Origin: Burkholderiales bacterium UBA2459
GTDB taxonomy: Bacteria > Pseudomonadota > Gammaproteobacteria > Burkholderiales > Burkholderiaceae_E
Direction: 5' to 3'
Length of the DNA stretch: 64,000 nt
Assembly: GCA_002342365.1 (NCBI GenBank)
Contig: DDPV01000029.1
Coordinates: forward strand, 38,174 to 102,173
Shown piece by piece: positions 26,343-35,171 of the stretch. Within the stretch, counting starts at the first letter, position 1, and each line of letters starts with the position of its first letter. The translations under genes and the position numbers were made by a program. The notes beneath the pieces were generated by a model that was given only the letters and a program-made list of their open reading frames with translations, ran no database searches and was not told the origin of the DNA.

Positions 26343-27317
26343 TTAGGCGCCAAACACCTGTGGGTTGATTGTGTGTTCGTGATTGGGTCGCCCATCGAAC
26401 ACTTCAATCACATTACGCACGGCTGTGTAGGCCATTCGGTTATAGGCCTCCCAGGTCACACCGGCCATATGCGGTGCGCTGATCACTTGCGGCAAGTTGA
26501 TCAGGGGATTGGCAGCTTCGGGTGGTTCTGAAGCGTAAACATCAAGGCCGGCACCGTAGAGCGCGCCGCTTTGCAGTGCCTCAGCCAGTGCTTGTTCGTT
26601 GACGATGCCGCCTCTTGCGGTGTTGATCAGCACAGCCCCCTTCTTCATGCGGGATAGCCGCTCGGCATCGAAGAGATTGACCGTGTCTTGCGACTTGGGA
26701 CAGTGAATCGACACATAGTCGGCTTCGGCCAAAGCAGCGTCAAGGTCCTTGACCGGTCGTGCGCCAAGCCCGCGGATGATGTCCTGCCTGAGATGCGGGT
26801 CGTAGACCAGGGTGTTCATTTCAAGCGCAACACAGCGCTTGGCCATGCGGCTGCCGATGCGTCCGCAGCCGACGATCAGGACCGTCTTTTCAAAAAGGTC
26901 ACTGGGAAAGTTTTCAAAACGACTCGCCCAGCGCTGCGAAATCACCCGTTGATTCAAATCGCTGATGCGCTTGGCAAAGGCAAACATAAAGGCGAGTGCT
27001 TGTTCGGCCACTGAAACCGAATTCGCAATACCTGTAACCATCAGGGGAATGCCGCGTCGTGTCAGTGCTGGCACATCGATTGCGTCATAGCCAACGCCCA
27101 CCCTGGCGACCACTTTCAAGAAGGGAGCGGCATCGAGTTCAGGGTCGGCAAAAGGGGTCACGCCCAGGATGGCCGCATGGACACTGGCAAGCCGCATCCG
27201 GAATTCAGAGGTTTCGATCGAAAGTGGAAAGCGCTCAAAAACAATATCGTTGCGCTGACTGACTGCTTTAAAGGCGTCCGGAGCGATCGTTTCGGGAATA
27301 AGAATGGTATAACTCAT
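26343..27317 (-). CDS. D-2-hydroxyacid dehydrogenase family oxidoreductase
   Basis: A 324-residue NAD-dependent dehydrogenase. The Rossmann motif is VGCGRIGS (about 148-155), the substrate-binding/catalytic Arg is in NTARGG (about 232-237), and the acid-base His is in SAPHMAG (about 283-289). Members reduce 2-keto acids or oxidise D-2-hydroxyacids (phosphoglycerate, lactate, glyoxylate and others), and the substrate here is undetermined. Its ATG overlaps the SDR stop by 4 nt, so the two oxidoreductases are made together. It faces the ABC importer operon tail to tail. Confidence 0.92.
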   Translation of the reverse strand: MSYTILIPETIAPDAFKAVSQRNDIVFERFPLSIETSEFRMRLASVHAAILGVTPFADPELDAAPFLKVVARVGVGYDAIDVPALTRRGIPLMVTGIANSVSVAEQALAFMFAFAKRISDLNQRVISQRWASRFENFPSDLFEKTVLIVGCGRIGSRMAKRCVALEMNTLVYDPHLRQDIIRGLGARPVKDLDAALAEADYVSIHCPKSQDTVNLFDAERLSRMKKGAVLINTARGGIVNEQALAEALQSGALYGAGLDVYASEPPEAANPLINLPQVISAPHMAGVTWEAYNRMAYTAVRNVIEVFDGRPNHEHTINPQVFGA

Positions 27318-28162
27318 AGATAGCTCCGATTCCAGGTTGGGCTGATCACAATCTCGTTGATGCAGACATGCTTCGGTGCGCTTGCAACATGCAAGACGGT
27401 TCGTGCCAGATCCTCCGATTGCAGCATGCGTGCGCGGTCTTCAGCGCTAACCGGCACAGGGCGCTTATCGAGAATCGGCGTGGCTACTTCAGCCGGGCAG
27501 ATCACGGTGGATCGAATGCCGTTGCGAAACTCTTCTTGATTGATGGCATAACTCATCGCGACAACACCGTGCTTGGCAGCCGAATACGCAGGCCCGGAAA
27601 CACGGCTCACGAAGCGGCCCGCCCATGAGGAGGTATGGATCAGCAAACCGTCGCCTTGGCGGCGCATGATAGGAAGCGCAGCAATGACCGCGTAAAAGGC
27701 CGATGACAAATTACCGCTGATGACCTCATCGGCCCGATCCGGGCTTAGCACCGACCAGTTTCGTTCCAGCACATTGAGTCCGGCGTTGTTGACCAGGATA
27801 TGCAAGGCCTGGTACTGCGCATCGATGGCGGTCGCTATGGCCATCACCTGCTGTTGATCGCTCATGTCACCTTCCATGACCAGCGCTTCGCCGCCTTGCG
27901 ATTGGATCATCTCGGCAACGGCTTCCAGGGCCTGTTTTCGTCGCCCGGTCAAAACAACGCGGGCTTGTGCCTTTGCAAAGGCAAGCGCACAAGCCTCGCC
28001 GATACCGGAGCCTGCGCCGGTTACCCACACCACCTTGGCGCGCAGGTCTGTGGATTCCTGAGCGGATGCTATTGCCGTCGATTCTGGATGCTGACTTTGC
28101 TGCAATGAATGCGGATCCTGCTGCGCCTGATGCTGACTTTGCTGCGATGGATGGGTTTGCAT
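27314..28162 (-). CDS. short-chain dehydrogenase/reductase with repetitive Gln/His-rich N-terminus
   Basis: A 282-residue SDR. The cofactor loop is VTGAGSGIGEA (about 48-58), followed by NNAG and the catalytic YSAAK. The region before the Rossmann fold, about 40 residues, is unusual: it is Gln/His/Ser-rich and partly duplicated (QQSQH at residues 7-11 and again at 21-25), reflecting a 42-bp DNA repeat. No other ATG lies between this extension and the fold, so either it is translated or a non-ATG start is used. The stop overlaps the hydroxyacid dehydrogenase start. The substrate is unknown. Confidence 0.88.
   Translation of the reverse strand: MQTHPSQQSQHQAQQDPHSLQQSQHPESTAIASAQESTDLRAKVVWVTGAGSGIGEACALAFAKAQARVVLTGRRKQALEAVAEMIQSQGGEALVMEGDMSDQQQVMAIATAIDAQYQALHILVNNAGLNVLERNWSVLSPDRADEVISGNLSSAFYAVIAALPIMRRQGDGLLIHTSSWAGRFVSRVSGPAYSAAKHGVVAMSYAINQEEFRNGIRSTVICPAEVATPILDKRPVPVSAEDRARMLQSEDLARTVLHVASAPKHVCINEIVISPTWNRSYL
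28087..28155. repeat. 42-bp period direct repeat in the SDR 5' end
   Basis: Two copies beginning GATGCTGACTTTGCTGC lie at 28087 and 28129, 42 bp (14 codons) apart. The first ~27 bp match with a few substitutions. The repeat is in frame and encodes part of the Gln/His-rich N-terminal extension. Confidence 0.7.
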
Positions 28163-28205
28163 CTTCGTCTCCTTGGGGGCTGCTAGCGACTTTGTTCGGT
28201 GTGGT

Positions 28206-28949
28206 TTACAAAACCGGGCGTTGAGTCTTCTTGCCGAAATCGATCGGCGCCTGGTTAATGAATCGTTCCCAGCCTTTGGCGCGCAGTTCGCAAGCCGCGC
28301 AGTGCCCGCAGCCCTGTCCCCAGGCGTGCGAAATACGCCGCTCGCCGAGATAGCAACTGTGGCTTTGTTCGCGAATCAGTTCAACCAGCGCCTCTCCGCC
28401 AAGCGCAAGCGTCAGATGCCATGTTCTAGCTTTGTCGATCCACATCAGTGGCGTTTCGATCACCACGCGTCGGTCCATACCGAGCGACAAGGCAACCTGC
28501 TGGGCCTTGATCGCATCGTCTCTGCAATCGGGATAGCCCGAGTAATCGGTTTCACAAACACCGGTGACAAGCACCTGCAGGCCGCGTCGATAAGCCATTG
28601 CAGCAGCCAGGGTGAGAAAGAGCAAATTGCGGCCGGGCACAAAGCTGCTGGGCAGGCCACTGCCATGAATATGAATCGCCGCCTCGCTGGTCATTTCGGT
28701 CTGGCCAATGTCGCTGATGACTTTTGCATCGATCAAATGGTCCGGTCCGAGCTTGTAGGACCAATGTGGATTGATGCGCTTCATGCCGTCACGCAGCAGA
28801 CCGCGGCATTGCAATTCCACCGCATGACGCTGTCCGTAATCAAAGCCGATGGTTTCGACATGCTCGTAACGCTCAAGCGCCCAGGCAAGGCAGGTTGACG
28901 AATCCTGCCCGCCCGAAAACAAGACCAGGGCTTGACGTTTGGCCGTCAT
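28206..28949 (-). CDS. queC: 7-cyano-7-deazaguanine synthase
   Basis: A 247-residue QueC, which converts 7-carboxy-7-deazaguanine to preQ0 with ATP and ammonia in queuosine synthesis. The PP-loop is [10 protein letters not shown] (about 10-19), with FDYGQRH (about 36-42) and [10 protein letters not shown] near 103-112. The zinc-binding Cys set is in SHSCYLGER and [11 protein letters not shown] near the C-terminus. ATG 28949 fits the family start. Partner genes (queD, queE) are not in the window. It is followed by the SDR after 43 nt and has the thioesterase upstream on the same strand. Confidence 0.95.
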   Translation of the reverse strand: MTAKRQALVLFSGGQDSSTCLAWALERYEHVETIGFDYGQRHAVELQCRGLLRDGMKRINPHWSYKLGPDHLIDAKVISDIGQTEMTSEAAIHIHGSGLPSSFVPGRNLLFLTLAAAMAYRRGLQVLVTGVCETDYSGYPDCRDDAIKAQQVALSLGMDRRVVIETPLMWIDKARTWHLTLALGGEALVELIREQSHSCYLGERRISHAWGQGCGHCAACELRAKGWERFINQAPIDFGKKTQRPVL

Positions 28950-29027
28950 GGTCTCAACCCCTTGAGCGACACGGCTTGGGCCTTTGGGCGGTCATGGTCT
29001 AAGCATTCCGGAACGAAGCATGATCGC

Positions 29028-29441
29028 CTACTCGCCTTCAGGCGGCACGGGCCGAGGCCTTTTATCAGAACCGATCGCGACAAAACTGAGGGTTGCTTCG
29101 GTGACTTTGATGATTTCGCCCCTTTGTCGGACCCTTTCGGCAAAAACCTCAACCCGTACCGTGATCGAGGTGTTTCCGACACGAACCACTTCGGTATAAA
29201 AGGTGACAACGTCGCCCACGTGGACCGGCTGCTTAAACAAGAACGAGTTCACGGCGACCGTTGCGACCCGTCCGTTGGCGCGCCGGCTTGCGGTGATGCC
29301 GCCGGCAATATCGACCTGCGACATGATCCAGCCGCCAAAGACGTCACCGTGCATATTCGAGTCAGCGGGCATCGGGACCACGCGCAGCGTGGGTATCCGG
29401 TCTGGGTAAACACCGGGCAATGGGCTCAGGGCGGAAGGCAA
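29028..29441 (-). CDS. YciA-type acyl-CoA thioesterase (hot-dog fold), TTG start
   Basis: A 137-residue hot-dog thioesterase. The typical block is LRVVPMPADSNMHGDVFGGWIMSQVD, read in two parts (about 19-27 and 28-44), with the acidic catalytic residue in GGWIMSQVDIA. Members hydrolyse a broad range of acyl-CoA esters in the cytosol. No ATG precedes the conserved region; TTG at 29441 is supported by GAGGA 7 nt upstream on the minus strand. It is divergent from the ABC exporter gene, with only 45 bp between them. Confidence 0.88.
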   Translation of the reverse strand: MPSALSPLPGVYPDRIPTLRVVPMPADSNMHGDVFGGWIMSQVDIAGGITASRRANGRVATVAVNSFLFKQPVHVGDVVTFYTEVVRVGNTSITVRVEVFAERVRQRGEIIKVTEATLSFVAIGSDKRPRPVPPEGE

Positions 29442-29486
29442 GCGGGTATCCTCGGGGCTTTGGATTTATCGAAGTTCGATCATGCC

Positions 29487-31352
29487 ATGCGCCGCGATTC
29501 AAGTCAGTCAGTGAGTGTTCCGGTGCCAGACGCCGATGCAAAAAACAAGACGGCCGATGAGCCTTCCGAGCAAAAGCGACAAGCGCTGCTCAGAAGGCTG
29601 TGGCCTTATCTGATTCCTTGGCGTGCGCGGATCGGACTTGCCCTGCTGTTTCTGGTCGCAGCCAAACTGGCCAACATCGCAGTGCCACTGGTACTCAAGG
29701 CCATGGTCGACCAACTCGACTTAAAGCCCGGCGATCCCCAAAACCTTTTGGTGGTTCCTGTTGCCTTGCTGATTGCCTACGCCTGCCTGCGCGTATCGAT
29801 CACCTTGTTCACCGAGTTGCGCGAGTGGACTTTTTCGCGAGTCACTGAAGGCGTATCGCGCATCTTATCGTTACAAAGTTTCTCACACCTGCTTGAGCTC
29901 TCGATGTCTTTTCATCTTCAGCGACGCATGGGTGCTGTCTCACGCGATCTCGAGCGCGGCGCGCGTGGCCTACACACGCTTGTCTCCTACACGGTTTACA
30001 GCGTCTTGCCGACTCTTATCGAAATCGGTCTGGTGCTGGGTTATCTGATCTGGCAGTACGAAGCAAGCTTTGCCTGGATTGCGCTTGTGGCGGTGGGGCT
30101 TTATGCTGGCTGGACCGTTAGGATCACCGAGTGGCGCACCGGATTTCGTCGCCAGATGAATGAGCAGGATTCGCGGACAAATGCCCATGCGGTAGACGCG
30201 TTGATCAATGTTGAAACCGTCAAGATCTTTGGTAACGAGCACTTTGAGGCAAAGCGCTACGATCAGGGCTTGCTACAACTGCAAAAGGCCAGCCTGCGCG
30301 CGCAGTCTTCGCTTTCTGTGCTCAACCTTGGCCAGAGCCTCATCATTGCGGTTGCGGTCACCCTGATGGTCTGGCGGGCTACTGAAGCAGTCGTTCAGGG
30401 CACGATGACGCTTGGCGATCTGGTGCTCGTCAATGCCTTCATGATTCAACTTTATATTCCTTTGAATTTTCTGGGTGTCCTCTACCGTGAACTCAAGCAA
30501 GGCAGCGTGGATGTCGAAAACATGTTTGCCCTGATCGATCAAAAGCAGACGGTGAAAGACAGCCAGAATGCAAAGCCGCTCAAGCGACCCGCTGAAGGAC
30601 AGGGCTTATCGCTGGCATTTTGTGCGGTTGATTTTTCCTATGACGGAAAACGCGATGTGCTGCGCGGACTCAGCTTTGAGGTGCCCGCGGGTGCGCGCTA
30701 TGCAATCGTCGGTCCGAGCGGGGCGGGGAAGTCAACGATCATGCGCTTGCTTTTTCGCTTCTACGACCCATTGCGAGGTGCTGTCAAAGTCGATGCCACC
30801 GATATACGGACGCTCAGTCAGCAAAGCTTGCGTGCGCAGATTGGTCTTGTGCCGCAAGACACGGTTTTGTTCAACGAATCGATACGATATAACATTTTAT
30901 ACGGAAGGCCGGATGCCTCGGATGAGGATGTTCGCGCTGCTGTGCAAGCGGCCCAACTGCAGCCACTTATTGACAGGCTGGCCCAAGGCCTTGATACGCC
31001 GGTCGGCGAGCGCGGCTTGAAGCTTTCGGGGGGCGAAAAACAAAGGGTGGCGATTGCACGCATGCTGCTTAAAAATCCGCCTATCTTGCTGCTTGATGAA
31101 GCAACTTCTGCGCTTGACTCACACAATGAGCAGGCGGTACAGGAGGCACTTAACCGTGCTGCGCAAGGTCGCACCACCTTGGTGATTGCGCATCGCTTAT
31201 CCACGGTGGTGGATGCCGACCGGATTCTTGTGCTCGATGAGGGGCGCGTGCTTGAATCGGGTACCCATGAGCAATTGCTCGCGCAGGCTGGACTGTACGC
31301 AAGCTTGTGGACCAGACAGCAACAACAGCCTTCACCAGCAGAGTTACCATAG
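29487..31352 (+). CDS. ABC exporter of the Atm1/HMT1 type
   Basis: A 621-residue fused half-transporter: six-helix membrane domain (about 45-330), then an ATPase domain from about 370. Walker A is GPSGAGKST, the signature LSGGEKQRVAIARM, Walker B LLLDEATSALD, and the switch His is in VIAHRLSTV. The overall look (VETVKIFGNEHFEAKRYD in the membrane domain) is that of the mitochondrial Atm1 group, whose bacterial members export glutathione-linked or metal conjugates. ATG 29487 is the first good start; the upstream open frame runs antisense to queC and the thioesterase and is rejected. Confidence 0.92.
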   Translation: MRRDSSQSVSVPVPDADAKNKTADEPSEQKRQALLRRLWPYLIPWRARIGLALLFLVAAKLANIAVPLVLKAMVDQLDLKPGDPQNLLVVPVALLIAYACLRVSITLFTELREWTFSRVTEGVSRILSLQSFSHLLELSMSFHLQRRMGAVSRDLERGARGLHTLVSYTVYSVLPTLIEIGLVLGYLIWQYEASFAWIALVAVGLYAGWTVRITEWRTGFRRQMNEQDSRTNAHAVDALINVETVKIFGNEHFEAKRYDQGLLQLQKASLRAQSSLSVLNLGQSLIIAVAVTLMVWRATEAVVQGTMTLGDLVLVNAFMIQLYIPLNFLGVLYRELKQGSVDVENMFALIDQKQTVKDSQNAKPLKRPAEGQGLSLAFCAVDFSYDGKRDVLRGLSFEVPAGARYAIVGPSGAGKSTIMRLLFRFYDPLRGAVKVDATDIRTLSQQSLRAQIGLVPQDTVLFNESIRYNILYGRPDASDEDVRAAVQAAQLQPLIDRLAQGLDTPVGERGLKLSGGEKQRVAIARMLLKNPPILLLDEATSALDSHNEQAVQEALNRAAQGRTTLVIAHRLSTVVDADRILVLDEGRVLESGTHEQLLAQAGLYASLWTRQQQQPSPAELP

Positions 31353-31375
31353 GCAGCATCAAAGGAGAGTCAGGT

Positions 31376-32482
31376 ATGAGCGAACAGTACGATACTGCAA
31401 GCGCGAAGCAGACCCCTCGCGGGCCGCATCGAATCGCGGTGCTTGCGGGCGATGGCATCGGTAAAGAAGTCATGCCTGAGGCGCTTTTGGTGCTTGAGGC
31501 TGTCGCTTCGCGTTTTGATATTGCGCTTGCGATGGATCACTTTGATTTCGCAAGCTGCGATTACTATGCGCAACACGGCCGCATGATGCCCGAGGATTGG
31601 AAAGCGCAGATCGGATCACACGATGCGATTTTTTTCGGCGCTGTGGGTTGGCCGGCTACGGTGCCTGACCATGTGTCGCTTTGGGGCTCGCTGCTGTTGT
31701 TTCGACGCGAGTTTGATCAATACATCAACCTGCGTCCGGTGCGTCTGATGCCTGGTGTGCCTTCGCCGTTGGCCAATCGCAAGCCGGGCGATATTGATTT
31801 TTACGTCGTTCGGGAGAACACCGAAGGCGAGTATTCATCGGTGGGCGGCAAGGCCTTTCCTGGAACTGAGCGCGAGTTTGTGCTCCAGGAGGCGATCTTC
31901 ACCCGCTACGGCGTGGATCGTGTGCTGCGATTTGCCTTTGAGCTGGCTGCCAAAAGGCCGCGCCGCAAACTCACTTCAGCGACCAAGAGCAACGGTATTT
32001 CGATTTCCATGCCTTATTGGGACGAACGGGTGGCTGCGATGCAGCCTGATTACCCTCAGGTTCATGTTGATAAATATCATATCGATATACTAACTGCCCA
32101 CTTTGTGCGAAACCCGGATTGGTTTGATGTGGTGGTGGCATCCAACCTGTTTGGCGATATCTTGTCGGATCTTGGGCCTGCATGCACCGGAACCATCGGC
32201 ATTGCACCGTCGGCCAACATCAATCCTGAGCGTCGCTTTCCCTCGCTTTTTGAACCGGTGCATGGATCGGCCCCGGATATTTACGGGAAGTCGATTGCCA
32301 ATCCAATCGGGCAGATCTGGTCTGCCGCGCTTATGCTTGAACATTTGGGTTATTCGGATGCGCATGATTCAATAGTTAAAGCGATCGAAACGGTGACCGA
32401 ACATGGGCCACGCACACCGGACATGGGTGGCAAGGCAAAAACCAGCGATCTTGGAAAGGCTGTTGTTCAAGCTCTCGTCTGA
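31376..32482 (+). CDS. tartrate / D-malate-type dehydrogenase (isocitrate dehydrogenase family)
   Basis: A 368-residue beta-decarboxylating dehydrogenase. Seen: AVLAGDGIGKEVMPEAL near the N-terminus, VVRENTEGEYSSVGG (about 143-157), the metal-binding region NLFGDILSDLGPACTG, and EPVHGSAPDIYGKSIANPIG. These details point to tartrate dehydrogenase/decarboxylase or D-malate dehydrogenase rather than LeuB, but specificity cannot be proved. The pairing with glycerate kinase 11 nt downstream matches a tartrate/glycerate route. ATG 31376 has AGGAG at 31363-31367, 8 nt upstream. Confidence 0.9.
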   Translation: MSEQYDTASAKQTPRGPHRIAVLAGDGIGKEVMPEALLVLEAVASRFDIALAMDHFDFASCDYYAQHGRMMPEDWKAQIGSHDAIFFGAVGWPATVPDHVSLWGSLLLFRREFDQYINLRPVRLMPGVPSPLANRKPGDIDFYVVRENTEGEYSSVGGKAFPGTEREFVLQEAIFTRYGVDRVLRFAFELAAKRPRRKLTSATKSNGISISMPYWDERVAAMQPDYPQVHVDKYHIDILTAHFVRNPDWFDVVVASNLFGDILSDLGPACTGTIGIAPSANINPERRFPSLFEPVHGSAPDIYGKSIANPIGQIWSAALMLEHLGYSDAHDSIVKAIETVTEHGPRTPDMGGKAKTSDLGKAVVQALV

Positions 32483-32493
32483 GCGAAGCGTCG

Positions 32494-33819
32494 ATGTTGT
32501 TTGCTCCGCGCGAAGCTTTGCTTGAGAGTTTTCACTGCGCACTGCGTGCTGCTGATCCCGCGCTTGCTTTCTCAAGGCTCAGGTTAAGAACTGCCCGCGG
32601 GCGTAATCTGGTCGTCGGTGCCGGAAAAGCCTCGGCGCATATGGCCCTTGCGCTTGAGCGAAGCTGGCCGCAAGAAGCTCTGCAAAGTCTCTCGGGCTTG
32701 GTGCTCACGCGCTATGGTCATGCGGTCTCCTGCAGCCAAATCGAGGTGCTCGAGGCGGCGCATCCAATACCGGATGCTGCCGGGCTTGAGGCTGCAAGCC
32801 GGGTGCTCGCGCTGGCTGCCAGCCTGCAAGCGGGCGATCAGCTGATCGCTCTTTTTTCAGGGGGCGGATCGGCTTTGTTGAGTTTGCCGGTTGAAGGCAT
32901 CACGCTTGAGGACTTGCGCACGCTTACAGTCCAGTTGCTGGCAAGCGGCGCACCGATTCAGGCAATGAATGTTGTCCGCAAGCATCTCTCCAGGCTTCAA
33001 GGAGGCCGACTCGCTCAGCTTGCAAGCGCGCGTGGTGCACAAATCAGTGCCTATCTCATTTCGGATGTGGCAGGCGATGAGCCCTCGGCCATCGCCTCCG
33101 GGCCATGCAGTCCAGATCCAAGCACCTATCAGGATGCGCTCGATGTGCTTCATCAATGGCAAATCCGAGCGCCGCAAAGCGTGTGGGTGCATCTTCAAGC
33201 TGGAGCACGGGGCAATCGTCCCGAAACTCCCAAGGCCGATGCGGCTTGCTTCCACGGCCTGCACCAGGAAGTGATCGCTGCGCCGGGTCAGAGCCTGCGC
33301 GCGGCGGCCCAATTCTGGCAGGAGCAGGGGGTGCGGCCGCTTATTCTGGGTGACACGGTAACCGGTGAGGCTTCGCAAGTGGCGCTGGTGATGGCAGCCT
33401 TGGTGCGTGAGGCGCTTAGCGCAAACAACCCAAGCTTCAAGCCGCCCCTTGTCTTGCTCAGCGGCGGCGAGTGCACCGTCAATTTAAGCGGGCTTGAGCA
33501 AGCGCAGATCGCAAAACATCCGCCGCGCGGTGGCCGTTGCAGCGAGTTTTTGCTGGCCCTTTTGGAGGCAATCGGGCAGCAGCCCCGGGTTTATGCCCTG
33601 GCAGCTGATACCGACGGGATCGATGGTTCGCAAGATAACGCCGGTGCCTGTTTTGACCCGCAAAGCCTCATGCGTGCGCAAGCAAAAGGTTTGCGTATCA
33701 GGGACTATCTGCTTGCCCATGACGCTTGGGGCTTTTTTCAAGCCAGCGATGATTTGATCTACACCGGTCCGACCGGAACCAATGTCAACGATTTCCGGGC
33801 TATCCTGATTACGGAATGA
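32494..33819 (+). CDS. glycerate 2-kinase, type 2 (GckA/TtuD-like)
   Basis: A 441-residue kinase of the MOFRL/DUF4147 family, phosphorylating D-glycerate to 2-phosphoglycerate. Seen: VVGAGKASAHMA near 40-51, ALFSGGGSALLSLP near 121-134, a Rossmann-like LISDVAGDEPSAIASGPC near 187-204, and in the C-terminal MOFRL domain LLSGGECTVN, AADTDGIDG and GPTGTNVNDF. It lies 11 nt after the tartrate-type dehydrogenase, an operon known from tartrate catabolism (ttu) and glyoxylate routes. The stop is followed by an AT-rich repeat stretch. Confidence 0.9.
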   Translation: MLFAPREALLESFHCALRAADPALAFSRLRLRTARGRNLVVGAGKASAHMALALERSWPQEALQSLSGLVLTRYGHAVSCSQIEVLEAAHPIPDAAGLEAASRVLALAASLQAGDQLIALFSGGGSALLSLPVEGITLEDLRTLTVQLLASGAPIQAMNVVRKHLSRLQGGRLAQLASARGAQISAYLISDVAGDEPSAIASGPCSPDPSTYQDALDVLHQWQIRAPQSVWVHLQAGARGNRPETPKADAACFHGLHQEVIAAPGQSLRAAAQFWQEQGVRPLILGDTVTGEASQVALVMAALVREALSANNPSFKPPLVLLSGGECTVNLSGLEQAQIAKHPPRGGRCSEFLLALLEAIGQQPRVYALAADTDGIDGSQDNAGACFDPQSLMRAQAKGLRIRDYLLAHDAWGFFQASDDLIYTGPTGTNVNDFRAILITE

Positions 33820-33822
33820 ATG

Positions 33823-33903
33823 TTTTGAATCAATGCTCTTGAATCAGAGTTTTGAATCAATGCTTTTGAAACAAAGTTTTGAATTAATTTATTTAATCAA
33901 TGC
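33823..33903. repeat. three 27-bp AT-rich tandem repeats upstream of pyrC
   Basis: Copies start at 33823, 33850 and 33877 with TTTTGAAT; the first two are near-identical over 27 bp and the third diverges. They sit between the glycerate kinase stop (33819) and pyrC start (33963). The stretch is far more AT-rich than its neighbours and may carry an UP-like promoter element or be a slippage product. Confidence 0.75.
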
Positions 33904-33962
33904 TCTTATCAAATATAAACTGAAAGCTTTTTGATACCGATCCAAATAATGGAGCATCATGA

Positions 33963-35171
33963 ATGACCGATGAAACGCTTGCGAATCAGGCGGATCAAGC
34001 CACTGATGCAATCGTTTGTGATTTACCAGACGATTGGCATTTGCATTTGCGAGACGGCGAAGCGATGCAAAGCGTGGTCTTGGCCACAGCGCTGCAGTTT
34101 GGTCGTGCCATCGTCATGCCCAATCTCAAACCTCCGGTTTGTTCGGTATCTGATGCGCTTTCTTATCGCCAGCGTATCGTGCAGGCACTCGCTGTGATGA
34201 TCGATCAAACGATCAGGCGCTTAGAGAGATCAGCCGTACCCGAGGATCGCGACAAGCAGCTTTTCTTTAATCAGCCGCAGGCCACTGTGGCGTGGATGAT
34301 CGAGCAATTGCACCAGGCGGCAGGCTTTGAACCGTTGATGACGCTTTATTTGACCGACCAAACCAGTCCCCAGGATATCGACCAGGCGGTTGAATCAGCA
34401 TGGGTGCGTGCAGTCAAGTTGTATCCGGCTGGCGCAACAACCCATTCGGATGCCGGCGTGAGGGCGATCAAAAGCCTGGAGCCGGTTTTTGAGCGCATGC
34501 AAAAGCGAGGCTTGCCGCTTCTCATCCATGGTGAAGTGACCGATCCCGCAGTCGATGTTTTTGAACGCGAAGCCGTCTTTATTGATCGGGTGCTGATCGA
34601 TTTGAGGCAACAGTTTCCTGCGCTTCGTATCGTGTTTGAGCACATCACAACGCAAGAGGCCGCTGAATTTGTTCGCGATGCCGAAGGCCCGATTGCAGCC
34701 ACGATTACCCCGCAACATTTGCTCTACAACCGCAATGCAATTTTCAGCGGAGGCCTTCGGCCGCACTGGTATTGCCTTCCGGTATTGAAAAAAGAACGAC
34801 ATCGCCTGGCACTGCTTGCCGCTGCAACATCTGGGTCACCGAAGTTTTTTCTCGGTACCGACTCCGCGCCCCACGCCACCCACTTGAAAGAGCACGCGGC
34901 AGCATGTGCTGGATGTTATAGCGCACCGCATGCACTGGCGCTTTACGCCAGCGCTTTTGAGGCGGCCAACGCGCTTGCGGCTTTTCCGGGCTTTGCCGCT
35001 GCGCACGGTGCAGCGTTTTATGGGCTTGACGCCCATCGGCGCAAGATCCGGCTGGTGAAGGCGGCTTGTGAGATACCCGAGCGGATGGCGTTTGGAAGCG
35101 GGCAACATATCGTGCCGCTGGCAAGCGGTGAGACGCTTAGCTGGCGTTATGACGGCTTTATATCCGCCTGA
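33963..35171 (+). CDS. pyrC: dihydroorotase (PyrC type) with ~42-residue insertion
   Basis: A 402-residue zinc dihydroorotase closing carbamoyl-aspartate to dihydroorotate in pyrimidine synthesis. Metal and substrate motifs are intact: DDWHLHLRDG (His26, His28), VKLYPAGATT with the carbamylated Lys152, HGEVTD, FEHITT and GTDSAPHA. E. coli PyrC has about 348 residues and runs straight from YRQRI...A to F-P-LM-YLTD. Here about 42 extra residues (about 77-118) lie between QRIVQAL and GFEPLMTLYLTD. ATG 33963 has GGAG at 33951-33954, 8 nt upstream. The stop overlaps the DUF3025 gene by 23 nt. Confidence 0.94.
   Translation: MTDETLANQADQATDAIVCDLPDDWHLHLRDGEAMQSVVLATALQFGRAIVMPNLKPPVCSVSDALSYRQRIVQALAVMIDQTIRRLERSAVPEDRDKQLFFNQPQATVAWMIEQLHQAAGFEPLMTLYLTDQTSPQDIDQAVESAWVRAVKLYPAGATTHSDAGVRAIKSLEPVFERMQKRGLPLLIHGEVTDPAVDVFEREAVFIDRVLIDLRQQFPALRIVFEHITTQEAAEFVRDAEGPIAATITPQHLLYNRNAIFSGGLRPHWYCLPVLKKERHRLALLAAATSGSPKFFLGTDSAPHATHLKEHAAACAGCYSAPHALALYASAFEAANALAAFPGFAAAHGAAFYGLDAHRRKIRLVKAACEIPERMAFGSGQHIVPLASGETLSWRYDGFISA

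Noticed and set aside
28945..29000. Repeated GTCATGGTCT near the queC start as a duplicated start region
   Set aside because: Only 10 bp are shared, and the second copy lacks an open frame; too short to support a duplication.
28932..29486. N-terminal 185-codon extension of the ABC exporter
   Set aside because: It runs antisense to queC and the thioesterase and has no family character; ATG 29487 gives a normal-length half-transporter.
33823..33903. 27-bp repeats as a CRISPR remnant
   Set aside because: Units are directly abutting with no spacers, show gradual decay, and no cas gene is present.
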